A stretch of 12,308 bases of DNA from an uncultured Flammeovirgaceae bacterium (GTDB taxonomy: Bacteria > Bacteroidota > Bacteroidia > Cytophagales > Cyclobacteriaceae): the NCBI GenBank assembly GCA_937138955.1, contig CAKZPJ010000169.1:1-12308 (forward strand), read 5' to 3'. A program made the position numbers and the translations under genes. A model generated the notes under the pieces. It was given only the letters and a program-made list of their open reading frames with translations, had not been told where the DNA came from and ran no database searches. Of this stretch, positions 1-6,364 are shown piece by piece; within the stretch, counting starts at the first letter, position 1; each line of letters begins with the position of its first letter.

Positions 1-579
1 ATATACTGCACCAATTGAACGATCCAGCTGATGAATAATACGCTGAGACTTTCCCAGGGAGTAAGCAATCAATAAAGAAGTTTTGTTCTGGGCTTGATTG
101 CCTTGCCACCATTCATGAATTTCTTCCATAATACTAGATTGCGGCTTCCATGAGTAAATGGGTAATCCAAAAGTTGACTCGGTAACAAATGAGTGACAGC
201 GAACAGGCTCAAATTGACCACTAAAGCCATCATCTTCTAATTTATAATCGCCCGATACTACGGCAATTTGTCCTTTGTGCTCTAAACGAATTTGTGCCGA
301 TCCAAAAATATGCCCAGCCGGATGCAGCGATACTGTTACTCCCGAAATTTCTATCTTTTCATTATACGCTAGTGTTTCCAATGAAACATCCTGTCCCAAC
401 CTTAGCCGCATAATATTTTCAGAATCATGGTGAGCAAGATAGTGCTTCATACCCCAACGGGAGTGATCAGCGTGCGCGTGGGTGATTATGGCCTTATCTA
501 CTGGCTTCCAAGGATCAATGTAAACGTTGGCCGGAGGACAATACAGACCACGATTGGTAAATTCAATTATAGGTTTCAT
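1..579 (-). CDS. Ligase-associated DNA damage response exonuclease (MBL fold), 5' part only
   Basis: This gene reads leftward from an ATG at 579 and leaves the window after 193 codons without a stop, so the C-terminal part is missing. An in-frame stop at 586-588, just upstream of the ATG, fixes the start. An AAGGA stretch lies a few bases before it. The protein shows a metallo-beta-lactamase core: THAHADH at residues 33-39 for the two metal ions, HPAGH at 86-90, and SGDYK at 109-113. The opening (GLYCPPANVYIDP) and the later STFGLP are typical of the Exo protein that bacteria encode together with an ATP-dependent DNA ligase, an Lhr-type helicase and the phosphoesterase PdeM. Family knowledge says it acts as a cytoplasmic nuclease in DNA repair. 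The ligase and helicase genes may lie beyond the left edge (inference). PdeM is in this window at 5473-6201, on the other strand. Confidence 0.87.
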   Translation of the reverse strand, partial: MKPIIEFTNRGLYCPPANVYIDPWKPVDKAIITHAHADHSRWGMKHYLAHHDSENIMRLRLGQDVSLETLAYNEKIEISGVTVSLHPAGHIFGSAQIRLEHKGQIAVVSGDYKLEDDGFSGQFEPVRCHSFVTESTFGLPIYSWKPQSSIMEEIHEWWQGNQAQNKTSLLIAYSLGKSQRIIHQLDRSIGAVY

Positions 580-683
580 CCATCCTTACGACAACCCGAA
601 GGAGAAAATGTTTTGAGGAGAGAGTTAATAAGTAATGCTAAAAGTTATTTGGCAGGATGGGAGCGGTAATTCAACAGTTCAGT

Positions 684-737
684 GGCTGATCGGAAAAAAA
701 TTATTATTAGCTTCCGGCCTCCTTCCATAAATCAGCC
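684..737. repeat. Nested inverted repeat between the flavin reductase operon and the exonuclease gene
   Basis: GGCTGAT (684-690) is complementary to ATCAGCC (731-737). Inside it, CGGAA (691-695) is complementary to TTCCG (712-716). The element lies in the 167-base gap between the end of the minus-strand operon (747) and the exonuclease start (579), where a terminator or a regulatory element would be expected. A run of seven A (694-700; T on the minus strand) lies inside the structure rather than after it, so it is not a textbook intrinsic terminator. Confidence 0.3.
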
Positions 738-746
738 TTTCATATT

Positions 747-1379
747 TCATATTTTCCCTACGGACCTATCTGGCTTAGCGTAGGTAAACCGAACTGGGTT
801 TTGTACTTCATGATATGCATCTAAACCCGAGCAGGTCATTGTACCAGCTTCAACCAGATTAATAAATCCATCGGAACCAATGCAGGTTTCAGGAAGAATA
901 ACTTTCTGGATTTCACCTACCAAAAAAACGGTTTCATTGCATTTTAGAATAGTATGCTCTACGTAAGTAAGTCCAATCTTGATTGAGGCTTCGGCAACGA
1001 AGGGTGCTACAAAGTCGCTTCTATATTCTGGCGTTAGGTCAGTGCCTTCAAACTCCGAAATATCCCAACGAGCACTGGTATGGTGTGCCTTCTCAATAAA
1101 ATCCTCTCTAATATGATTGATAGAGAAGTTTTTTGTGTCTAAAATATTTTCTAGCGTATGGCGCGGTACGGTATGAGGGCGGAACAAAATACCAATCAGT
1201 GGAGGTTTGGCTCCTACATGAATAATTTGAGAGAATATTGACAGGTTGGTAGAGCCTTTAGAAGATTGAGAACCAATTAAAGCTACACTTTTAAATCCAG
1301 TAAGCGAGTTAATAAGGTTAGTACGAAACCGTTTTTCCAGTTGGCTTAACTGAGCATTAGTATAAATTCGTTCAGCCAT
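747..1379 (-). CDS. Flavin reductase family protein (FMN-binding split barrel)
   Basis: The 210-residue product matches the flavin reductase / DIM6-NTAB type of FMN-binding split barrel. The stretch from about residue 29 to 68 (GFKSVALIGSQSSKGSTNLS, then GAKPPLIGILFRP) is the usual flavin-binding beta-barrel segment. The region around residues 80-90 (ILDTKNFSINHI) fits the following conserved strand and helix. Members bind FMN and use NAD(P)H or a partner to deliver electrons. The substrate cannot be told from the sequence. No signal peptide or membrane segment is visible, so it should be cytoplasmic. It starts only 3 bases after the stop of the STAS-like gene and is the last gene of a three-gene minus-strand operon, so it is probably co-transcribed and perhaps translationally coupled. 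The product could also be an oxygenase component or a flavin carrier rather than a true reductase. Confidence 0.82.
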   Translation of the reverse strand: MAERIYTNAQLSQLEKRFRTNLINSLTGFKSVALIGSQSSKGSTNLSIFSQIIHVGAKPPLIGILFRPHTVPRHTLENILDTKNFSINHIREDFIEKAHHTSARWDISEFEGTDLTPEYRSDFVAPFVAEASIKIGLTYVEHTILKCNETVFLVGEIQKVILPETCIGSDGFINLVEAGTMTCSGLDAYHEVQNPVRFTYAKPDRSVGKI

Positions 1380-1382
1380 GGA

Positions 1383-1832
1383 CTACACCTCAATGGCCTC
1401 TTCTATAGAGTCGCAATACCTGATATCCAGCTTATCAACAATATTACCAGAATAGTTTTGAACAATCTGAACTTTTGCGATTTCTACCGACTTGCGAAAC
1501 CACGGCTCGTTAGGGAGTATTTTGCGGTGTGTACTCAATCCGTACTGATACATTTCTTTTTTCCATACTACGAAATACCACTCCATGGAAGGTTGGTGGA
1601 AAGCTCGTAGTGCCCGCTTATCAAAAATAAATTTTTGATTCACTCCTTTTTTTACTAGCTCAGATATTCTAAGGAAAATATCTTTAAAATGCTCAATAGG
1701 AACATACTCTGATTTGAGTTCACAAATAATAATTCCTGACCTTTCGTGATACGATACCCGGGCAAATCTAGCGTCAAAGTGGTCTTCAAACTGCGATATT
1801 TCCGGTGACTGAGTAAGCGTAGAGTCTTTCAT
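1383..1832 (-). CDS. STAS/SpoIIAA-like protein of unknown function
   Basis: This 149-residue soluble protein has no motif that fixes a function. The middle of the chain alternates short strands and helices: RSGIIICELKSEYVPIEHFK around residues 31-50, an amphipathic helix, then the strand QKFIFDKRAL around 66-75, and a helix with HQPSMEWYFVVWKKEM. This resembles the SpoIIAA-like/STAS fold common in Bacteroidota proteins of this size, with the strand-D-K-R-AL segment at the usual anti-anti-sigma turn. The assignment is by general pattern only. The gene starts 27 bases after the coiled-coil gene and ends 3 bases before the flavin reductase gene, in the same orientation. A signalling or scaffolding role next to a redox enzyme is inference. 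A SiaC-family regulator, also linked to STAS-type signalling in other bacteria, lies about 2.6 kb away. Confidence 0.6.
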   Translation of the reverse strand: MKDSTLTQSPEISQFEDHFDARFARVSYHERSGIIICELKSEYVPIEHFKDIFLRISELVKKGVNQKFIFDKRALRAFHQPSMEWYFVVWKKEMYQYGLSTHRKILPNEPWFRKSVEIAKVQIVQNYSGNIVDKLDIRYCDSIEEAIEV

Positions 1833-1859
1833 GATCTAAAAAATTTAAGTCACTTCAAT

Positions 1860-2135
1860 TTAATGAAAACTTCCTTTTCTCCGTTTCTTTCCTTCCTCTA
1901 TCTGACTATGCAGACCGTTGATCTCTTCTTCTAAACGGCTAGCATAATTTATAGTTGTTTTCATCATTTGTTGTTGCGAAGTGATTTGCTCCTTAAGATA
2001 CGATAATTCCGTATTCATATCTTGTAGCTTCGCCTGATACTCTTCTTTCAAGCGTTGCTTTTCAAGCTCAGCTTTCTTAAGCTCTTCCTTAAATATTAAA
2101 TACGACTCGGGGGGGGTCTTTATTAAATCTGCCAT
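1860..2135 (-). CDS. Small coiled-coil protein, first gene of the flavin reductase operon
   Basis: The product is 91 residues long and almost entirely charged and helical. From about residue 14 to 80 it shows heptad-like spacing of leucine, isoleucine and methionine in a Glu/Lys/Gln-rich background (FKEELKKAELEKQRLKEEY, then LSYLKEQITSQQQMMK), which indicates one long coiled coil. It ends in a basic tail (GKKRRKGSFH). No enzyme motif, signal peptide or membrane segment is present. It leads a three-gene minus-strand operon with the STAS-like and flavin reductase genes, and it may hold a complex together (inference). Its fifth residue onward is encoded across an unusual run of eight C on the coding strand (codons 7-9, Thr-Pro-Pro), which could slip in replication and shut the gene off. 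I do not recognise a named family. Confidence 0.65.
   Translation of the reverse strand: MADLIKTPPESYLIFKEELKKAELEKQRLKEEYQAKLQDMNTELSYLKEQITSQQQMMKTTINYASRLEEEINGLHSQIEEGKKRRKGSFH
2109..2116 (-). repeat. Homopolymer of eight C (coding strand) near the start of a gene
   Basis: Eight consecutive G on the plus strand are eight C in codons 7-9 (ACC CCC CCC) of the coiled-coil gene. A gain or loss of one base would shift the frame about ten codons into the protein. Such a long G/C run is unusual in this AT-rich sequence. Confidence 0.85.
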
Positions 2136-2394
2136 TTGAATAATTACCTAAGCATTTGCACTAATTTTCTCACTTGCTTCAACTAAGTAGCCATCTTGTG
2201 TTTTCGCTGTTCTACTGAAAAGTATATTCTACTAATTCTAAAATTAGACAGTAATATATATGCTGTAATTATTTATTAACACATTTCGTGCCTCTAAGGT
2301 TTTGATCTTGTTTAATTTAATATAAACGAAATGTACAACAATTGTCTAGCTTAAGAAAAACTGTTAATATTTTAACAAGATTAATTAAACAGAT
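2136..2394. other. AT-rich intergenic region with a spaced inverted repeat
   Basis: These 259 bases separate the end of the SDR gene (2395) from the start of the coiled-coil gene (2135), both on the minus strand. The region must hold the promoter of the downstream operon and the end of the pterin operon transcript. I see no convincing Bacteroidetes -7/-33 promoter pair. The only structure is a perfect 9-base inverted repeat, ACATTTCGT at 2281-2289 and ACGAAATGT at 2326-2334, separated by 36 bases. It is too widely spaced and followed by too little U to be a clear terminator. It could be an operator or a chance pairing. Confidence 0.4.
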
Positions 2395-3105
2395 TTACAA
2401 ATGCTTTACTGATGATAATCCACCGTCGATGTGAAGTACCTGTCCCGTTACCCAGCTGCTATCATCCGAAAGTAGATAAGTCACTGCCTGAGCTATATCG
2501 TCGGGCTTTCCGTAGCGTCCTAAAGGATGCCTTTTGTTAGAAGCCTCCTTCTTTTCCTCGGTAGAGAGCAAGTTATCGGCTAAAGGGGTATCCGTTAATG
2601 AAGGAGCCACTACATTTACTCGAACATTTTTGTTAGCTAATTCCGCAGCTAAAGCTCTTCCTAAACCTTCTACTGCCCCTTTAGCCATAGCCACAGCAGT
2701 ATGAAAATTTAAACCCAGTTGAACCGCTACTGTACTAAACATCACCACACTGGCACCTTTTGCAGCTCGCAAATTCTTTAAAGCAGCCTGAATAACTTTT
2801 ACCGCTCCAATGGCGTTCAATTCAACCTCTCGCTGAAAATCGGCAGGTTTTAGCGATTGAAAAGGCTTTAGCGTAATGGTACCGGGAGTATAAACTAATC
2901 CGTGCAATTGTTCTGGTAGAGCATCCAGCTCATCAGTCATTTCCAGCACATCTAAAGAAATGTGGGTAACATTATCGTGAGCGGGAGGTTCTTGACGAGA
3001 CGCTACCGTTACTGAGGCTCCTTCTTCTAACAGAATATCTAACGTAGCTTTTCCGATACCCGAAGTGCCACCGATCAATAAAATATTTTTTCCTTCAAAT
3101 TTCAT
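2395..3105 (-). CDS. Atypical SDR family oxidoreductase in a pterin operon, catalytic Tyr missing
   Basis: The 236-residue protein has the SDR nucleotide-binding motif GGTSGIG at residues 12-18, an acidic-hydrophobic LDV at 51-53, the helix Asn at 97, Ser124 and Lys142, and the usual C-terminal VTGQVLHIDGG. The catalytic YxxxK is not there: the residues before Lys142 are HTAVAMAK, with Val where Tyr is expected. The NNAG motif is replaced by YTPG (72-75). The same kind of divergent active site is known in a branch of SDRs. The start codon lies inside the end of folE, with an 11-base overlap, so translation is probably coupled. As the third gene after PTPS-like and FolE genes, it is the obvious candidate for the last, sepiapterin reductase-like step to a tetrahydropterin. 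That is inference from context, since the missing Tyr makes normal carbonyl reduction uncertain. It could also act on a dihydropterin or have a non-catalytic role. Confidence 0.8.
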   Translation of the reverse strand: MKFEGKNILLIGGTSGIGKATLDILLEEGASVTVASRQEPPAHDNVTHISLDVLEMTDELDALPEQLHGLVYTPGTITLKPFQSLKPADFQREVELNAIGAVKVIQAALKNLRAAKGASVVMFSTVAVQLGLNFHTAVAMAKGAVEGLGRALAAELANKNVRVNVVAPSLTDTPLADNLLSTEEKKEASNKRHPLGRYGKPDDIAQAVTYLLSDDSSWVTGQVLHIDGGLSSVKHL

Positions 3106-3796
3106 GGTTACTATTTAAGCTGACGTAGTTCAAAAATTCCTTCTTCTTTTCTTCATTTTCTTGGAAAGCACCACAGTAATGCGAGGTAACGGTCAGGCTA
3201 TTGACATCTTGCACACCTCGAGAAGAAACGCACATATGGGCTGCATCCAGCACTACTGCTACATCTTCGGTTTGCAATACTTCCTTGAGCTCGTTAGCAA
3301 TCTGAACCGTCATTCGCTCTTGTACCTGCGGGCGCTTGGCGTAATACTGCACAATTCGATTAATCTTTGAGAGACCGATAACGTGCCCTTTAGAAATATA
3401 AGCTACGTGAGCTTTACCAAAGATGGGCACAAAATGGTGCTCACAGTTAGAATAGAACGTAATGTTCTTTTCTACCAACATTTCATTGTACTTGTACTTA
3501 TTTTCAAATAGCGTAGCAGAAGGCTTATTCTCGGGCTTTAAGCCGCTAAAAATTTCTTCTACGTACATTTTAGCTACTCGCCGGGGGGTTCCCTTCAAAC
3601 TATCATCTTCCGTATCCAGTCCTAGGATAAGCATGATTTCTTTAAAATGCTTCGCAATCAGTTCAATTTTCAGATCGTCATCTTTCTCAAAAGCATCGGG
3701 GCGAAGCGGGGTCTCGTAAGAGCTCCCCACATGATCATCTCCCTGTTCTTCATGAAATTGATGACCATTAGTATGTTTTGTGGGTTCGTTTATCAT
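3095..3796 (-). CDS. folE: GTP cyclohydrolase I
   Basis: FolE converts GTP to 7,8-dihydroneopterin triphosphate, the entry step for folate and tetrahydrobiopterin, in the cytoplasm. The 233-residue protein carries the family signatures: GTPRRVAKMY at residues 69-78, the zinc site FYSNCEHHFVP with Cys118 and His121, GLSKINRIVQYYAKRPQVQE at 141-160, and DAAHMCVSSRGV with His187 and Cys189. All metal ligands are present, so it should be active. The first 40 residues are a poorly conserved, acidic and His-rich leader ahead of the catalytic core, longer than in E. coli FolE. The gene starts 8 bases after the PTPS-like gene and overlaps the SDR gene by 11 bases, giving the order of a three-step pterin pathway. 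This arrangement argues for a dedicated tetrahydropterin operon rather than housekeeping folate synthesis. Confidence 0.96.
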   Translation of the reverse strand: MINEPTKHTNGHQFHEEQGDDHVGSSYETPLRPDAFEKDDDLKIELIAKHFKEIMLILGLDTEDDSLKGTPRRVAKMYVEEIFSGLKPENKPSATLFENKYKYNEMLVEKNITFYSNCEHHFVPIFGKAHVAYISKGHVIGLSKINRIVQYYAKRPQVQERMTVQIANELKEVLQTEDVAVVLDAAHMCVSSRGVQDVNSLTVTSHYCGAFQENEEKKKEFLNYVSLNSNHEI

Positions 3797-3804
3797 AATT
3801 TTCT

Positions 3805-4215
3805 TTAAGCAGGATATTCAACAAAATTTCTTTCTGTTTCAAACAGTACGATTTTCAAATCGTGATTTTGATCCAAACGAGGGCGAATTAAATTCCAAAT
3901 GACTACGGCAATATTTTCAGCTGTAGGGTTTACTTTCTTAAACTCTTCCGTATCCAGATTTAAGTTTTTGTGATCGAAGCGAGAAGTTACTTCTTCCCGA
4001 ATTATATCTTTAAGTTTCTTCATATCGTACACATAACCAGTCTGCGGATCGGGATAGCCGCTAACTTTCACAATCAGATCGTAGTTATGCCCGTGATAAT
4101 TGGGCAAACTGCACTTCCCAAACACTTGTTCGTTTTGTTCGTCAGACCACTCGGGGTTGAAGAGCCGATGGGCTGCATTAAAATGTTCTTTTCGACAAAC
4201 CGTAACTTTATTCAT
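3805..4215 (-). CDS. 6-pyruvoyl-tetrahydropterin synthase / QueD family protein, PTPS-like
   Basis: The 136-residue protein belongs to the PTPS/QueD family of small T-fold enzymes. Zinc ligands are His16 (FNAAHRL), His41 and His43 (HGHNY). The catalytic Cys35 lies in CSLPNYHGH, Asp81-His82 (FDHKNL) complete the relay, and Glu126 (FETERN) is the pterin-anchoring Glu. The spacing C-x5-HGH, together with PN before HGH and FDHKNL, resembles animal 6-pyruvoyl-tetrahydropterin synthase. E. coli-type QueD usually has C-x3-HGH. With folE 8 bases downstream and an SDR after it, the likely reaction is dihydroneopterin triphosphate to 6-pyruvoyl-tetrahydropterin. A role in queuosine synthesis (6-carboxy-tetrahydropterin synthase) remains possible, but no queC or queE is in this window. 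It is the first gene of the operon; the promoter should lie in 4216-4439. Confidence 0.9.
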   Translation of the reverse strand: MNKVTVCRKEHFNAAHRLFNPEWSDEQNEQVFGKCSLPNYHGHNYDLIVKVSGYPDPQTGYVYDMKKLKDIIREEVTSRFDHKNLNLDTEEFKKVNPTAENIAVVIWNLIRPRLDQNHDLKIVLFETERNFVEYPA

Positions 4216-4439
4216 AAAATCTATTTGATGATTTTTGTTTAAGTTTTTATTGAAATTTATTTAACAATATTAAGATAAAGGGATAACAGAAATACCTTTC
4301 AAAAGTTCTCAGTTGAAAATAATATTAAAAAGTTCTAGATTATTGCTAACGTTTAATCTGTTGCTTACACTAAGGATAAAAGTAAAGTAGTGAGTTTACG
4401 CTATGGCAATGTTTTTGTTTACTTCTATTCTATTATCCT
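4216..4439. promoter_or_regulatory. Divergent promoter region between the pterin operon and the siaC-like gene
   Basis: These 224 AT-rich bases separate two genes that point away from each other, so both promoters must lie here. I found no clear TTTG / TAnnTTTG pair on either strand and no strong palindrome. The call rests on gene orientation only. Confidence 0.5.
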
Positions 4440-4850
4440 ATGCTGGTTATGACAAATTTGTATATCCCTCGTACCACTAAAACTCCAGATATTTTTTTCG
4501 ATTTGGAAATGGGGAATTTTGAGATTAAAGGGCGGTCAATACCCGAAAATTCGGTAGACTTCTATTCCCAGGTTATGCAATGGTTATCGGAATACGAAAC
4601 AAATCCTAACGGTACAACTAACCTAAGCGTAAAACTAGAATACTTTAATACCTCTTCCTCTAAGTGTCTTATCGACATTTTCCGACGATTAGAAAAGATC
4701 CATACTATCAGTACCCAAGTTGAAGTCCACTGGTACTATGAAACCGAAGATGATGATATGAGAGAGTCAGGTGAGGACTTCCGTGATTTAGTCAAAATGC
4801 CTGTTATCCTTCACGAAGTATTCAGCGATATCTCCGAGCGAATAAGTTAG
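4440..4850 (+). CDS. siaC: SiaC family regulatory phosphoprotein (DUF1987)
   Basis: The 136-residue protein matches the DUF1987/SiaC family along its whole length: TPDIFFDLEMGNFEIKGRS (15-33), then PENSVDFY (35-42), then LEYFNTSSSKCLIDIFRRLE (67-86), and an acidic WYYETEDDDM. In Pseudomonas aeruginosa, SiaC is switched by threonine phosphorylation and controls a diguanylate cyclase in the SiaABCD biofilm pathway. The equivalent threonine in the YFNTSS motif is Thr71 here. The kinase (SiaB-like), phosphatase (SiaA-like) and cyclase partners are not in the window, so the protein is either an orphan or works with distant partners. Two ATGs are close together (4440 and 4449). Family members usually start near the second, so the protein may begin at 4449. 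It is transcribed away from the pterin operon and converges with the DUF2147 gene. Confidence 0.88.
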   Translation: MLVMTNLYIPRTTKTPDIFFDLEMGNFEIKGRSIPENSVDFYSQVMQWLSEYETNPNGTTNLSVKLEYFNTSSSKCLIDIFRRLEKIHTISTQVEVHWYYETEDDDMRESGEDFRDLVKMPVILHEVFSDISERIS

Positions 4851-4949
4851 GCTGGGTCGCCGCGGTGAGGTGCAGAGTGCAATTTATTTCTATTATCTCA
4901 TTTCCAGTTCTACTATCTTCTGACTTCCCTCTTCCACTCCTTCAACATT

Positions 4950-5402
4950 TCAATTTTCTTTTACTTTAGTCCACTTTTCCGTTCGGCCCATCAGCGAGAT
5001 ACCAATATAGCCTCGCACCTCTAGTACTTTACCATCTTCTTTGAGCCGCATTAAGCAACTGTAGGTTTTGCCTGATTCAGGATCATATATTTCTCCATCT
5101 TCGTAATCACCATCGCCATCATATTCTAGATTTTGTAAAATATTTGTTCCCACGATAGGCCGGTCACGCAGAGTTTCATCCGGATTTTCCTTATCTAACT
5201 TTGTGCTCCCGTCTGGATTATTAGGTTCTTTTAACCATACAATTTTTCCGCAGTACGCTTCCCCACAATTATAGACTTCTATTTTTGCTCGCTCTTCTGA
5301 AGTGTACCACTCCCCTACTACTGCCTCAGCTGATTGGGCTAGCATGGTGTATTGAATATTTATGCTTAAAAAGGCTGAGATTAGTATTGATTTGATAATC
5401 AT
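4950..5402 (-). CDS. Secreted DUF2147 domain protein
   Basis: The 150-residue product starts with a hydrophobic signal sequence (about residues 1-22, IIKSILISAFLSINIQ, then MLAQS as a likely cleavage region), so it should be exported to the periplasm. The mature part is a complete DUF2147 domain: GEWYTSEERAKIEVYNCGEA (residues 30-49), CGKIVWLKEPNNPDG, RPIVGTNIL, GEIYDPESGKTYSC and the closing RGYIGISLMGRTEKWTK. The acidic insertion YDGDGDYEDGEIYD is Asp/Glu-rich, but it is a normal variable loop of this family rather than a proven calcium site. The biochemical role of DUF2147 is not established; members are small beta-rich envelope proteins. It stands alone, convergent with the SiaC gene and divergent from pdeM across a 70-base gap that must hold both promoters. 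Confidence 0.88.
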   Translation of the reverse strand: MIIKSILISAFLSINIQYTMLAQSAEAVVGEWYTSEERAKIEVYNCGEAYCGKIVWLKEPNNPDGSTKLDKENPDETLRDRPIVGTNILQNLEYDGDGDYEDGEIYDPESGKTYSCLMRLKEDGKVLEVRGYIGISLMGRTEKWTKVKEN

Positions 5403-5472
5403 ATTGGTTGTATTTTCGATATTCCTTTGAAATAAATCTTTTGCTCTGGCAATTGTTTATTACTTTTCATTA

Positions 5473-6201
5473 ATGACAAACGTTACTAATACCCGAAAAT
5501 TACCAGCTCAGATTCAAATCAATGTACGAGATCAGAAGCTTACATTGCTTCCGCAGCGGGCAATCTTCTGGGAGGAAACGCAATTTTTGCTGTTGGCCGA
5601 TTTGCATTTGGGTAAGGCCGGGCACTTCCGCAAAAACGGATCTCCAATTCCGGCAGCAGTCCACTGGCAGGATTTAGTGATATTAGGAACATTGATTGAA
5701 AAACATCAACCAAAGAAAGTAGTGTTGTTAGGCGATTTGTTTCATAGTACGCTGAACAACGAATGGTTAGATTTTCCTCAGTGGATGGAACAGTACGCCC
5801 CTCTAAAATTCGTATTGGTAAAGGGCAACCACGATATGCTGCCGGAGGCTGCTTATAATTTAGATCAATTGGTAGTTGAACCGGAGAGCTGGATTGAAAA
5901 ACCATTTTTGCTTACGCACAAACCAGTTATAGAACCGAACAACCAGCGAGGTGGTTGGAAGTTCCCTAAATCTTCGGCTAAAACTACAGAACTTTACAAT
6001 TTAGCGGGACATATTCATCCGGGTACTACCGTGCGATTAGGGTTAGGGCAAAGTGAACGAATGCCATGCTTTTTCTTTGGACCCAATATTGGCTTATTAC
6101 CGGCCTTCGGTCAATTTACTGGTTGTGTACGGATGAATGCTCAACCGCCTGACCAAGTGTATGGGGTCGTTAGTGAGCGAAGTGTTGTTCGGGTCGTTTA
6201 G
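5473..6201 (+). CDS. pdeM: Ligase-associated DNA damage response endonuclease PdeM
   Basis: The 242-residue protein is a calcineurin-type metallophosphoesterase of the PdeM/MPE branch. Metal-site motifs appear in order: DLHLGK (Asp43, His45), GDLFHS (Asp88), GNHD (residues 118-121), LTHKP (His149) and GHIHPG (179-184). Family knowledge: MPE is a manganese-dependent phosphodiesterase/nuclease encoded with an ATP-dependent ligase (Lig), an Lhr-core helicase and the MBL exonuclease (Exo). These are thought to act together in DNA end or nick repair. Exo is the leftmost gene of this window on the opposite strand. The intervening 4.9 kb holds no ligase or helicase, so pdeM has been separated from the cluster here. 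It has no strong ribosome binding site. The next gene, a permease, starts 163 bases later and is probably a separate unit. Confidence 0.93.
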   Translation: MTNVTNTRKLPAQIQINVRDQKLTLLPQRAIFWEETQFLLLADLHLGKAGHFRKNGSPIPAAVHWQDLVILGTLIEKHQPKKVVLLGDLFHSTLNNEWLDFPQWMEQYAPLKFVLVKGNHDMLPEAAYNLDQLVVEPESWIEKPFLLTHKPVIEPNNQRGGWKFPKSSAKTTELYNLAGHIHPGTTVRLGLGQSERMPCFFFGPNIGLLPAFGQFTGCVRMNAQPPDQVYGVVSERSVVRVV

Positions 6202-6364
6202 TACCTCTTCTTACTGATATACATCTATTGCTTTAATCTAGCCATTTACCTTTTGGCTAAGAAAAAGCAAGATTAATCGCCTTCTTTGATTTCGTTGAAA
6301 TAATCCGGTAATTACTATTTTTATTCGGTGGACTAAGATCTCCCTAACAACCTAACCACTTACT

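Noticed and set aside
427..669. Plus-strand open frame of 80 codons
   Set aside because: It overlaps the start of the minus-strand exonuclease gene, whose metal-binding motifs are clear; the plus-strand product has no recognisable pattern.
5086..5115. Asp/Gly-rich loop of the DUF2147 protein as an EF-hand calcium site
   Set aside because: The acidic residues do not follow EF-hand spacing, and the loop falls in a region that varies in DUF2147 proteins.
5540..5905. Minus-strand open frame of 121 codons inside pdeM
   Set aside because: pdeM on the plus strand carries all phosphoesterase motifs; the reverse frame is a shadow with no motif.
6239..6259. TAGCCA/TGGCTA hairpin after pdeM as a terminator
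   Set aside because: The stem is only six base pairs and is followed by A-rich, not T-rich, sequence. A TACCTTTTG nearby is one base out of register with the promoter consensus, so it was not called either.
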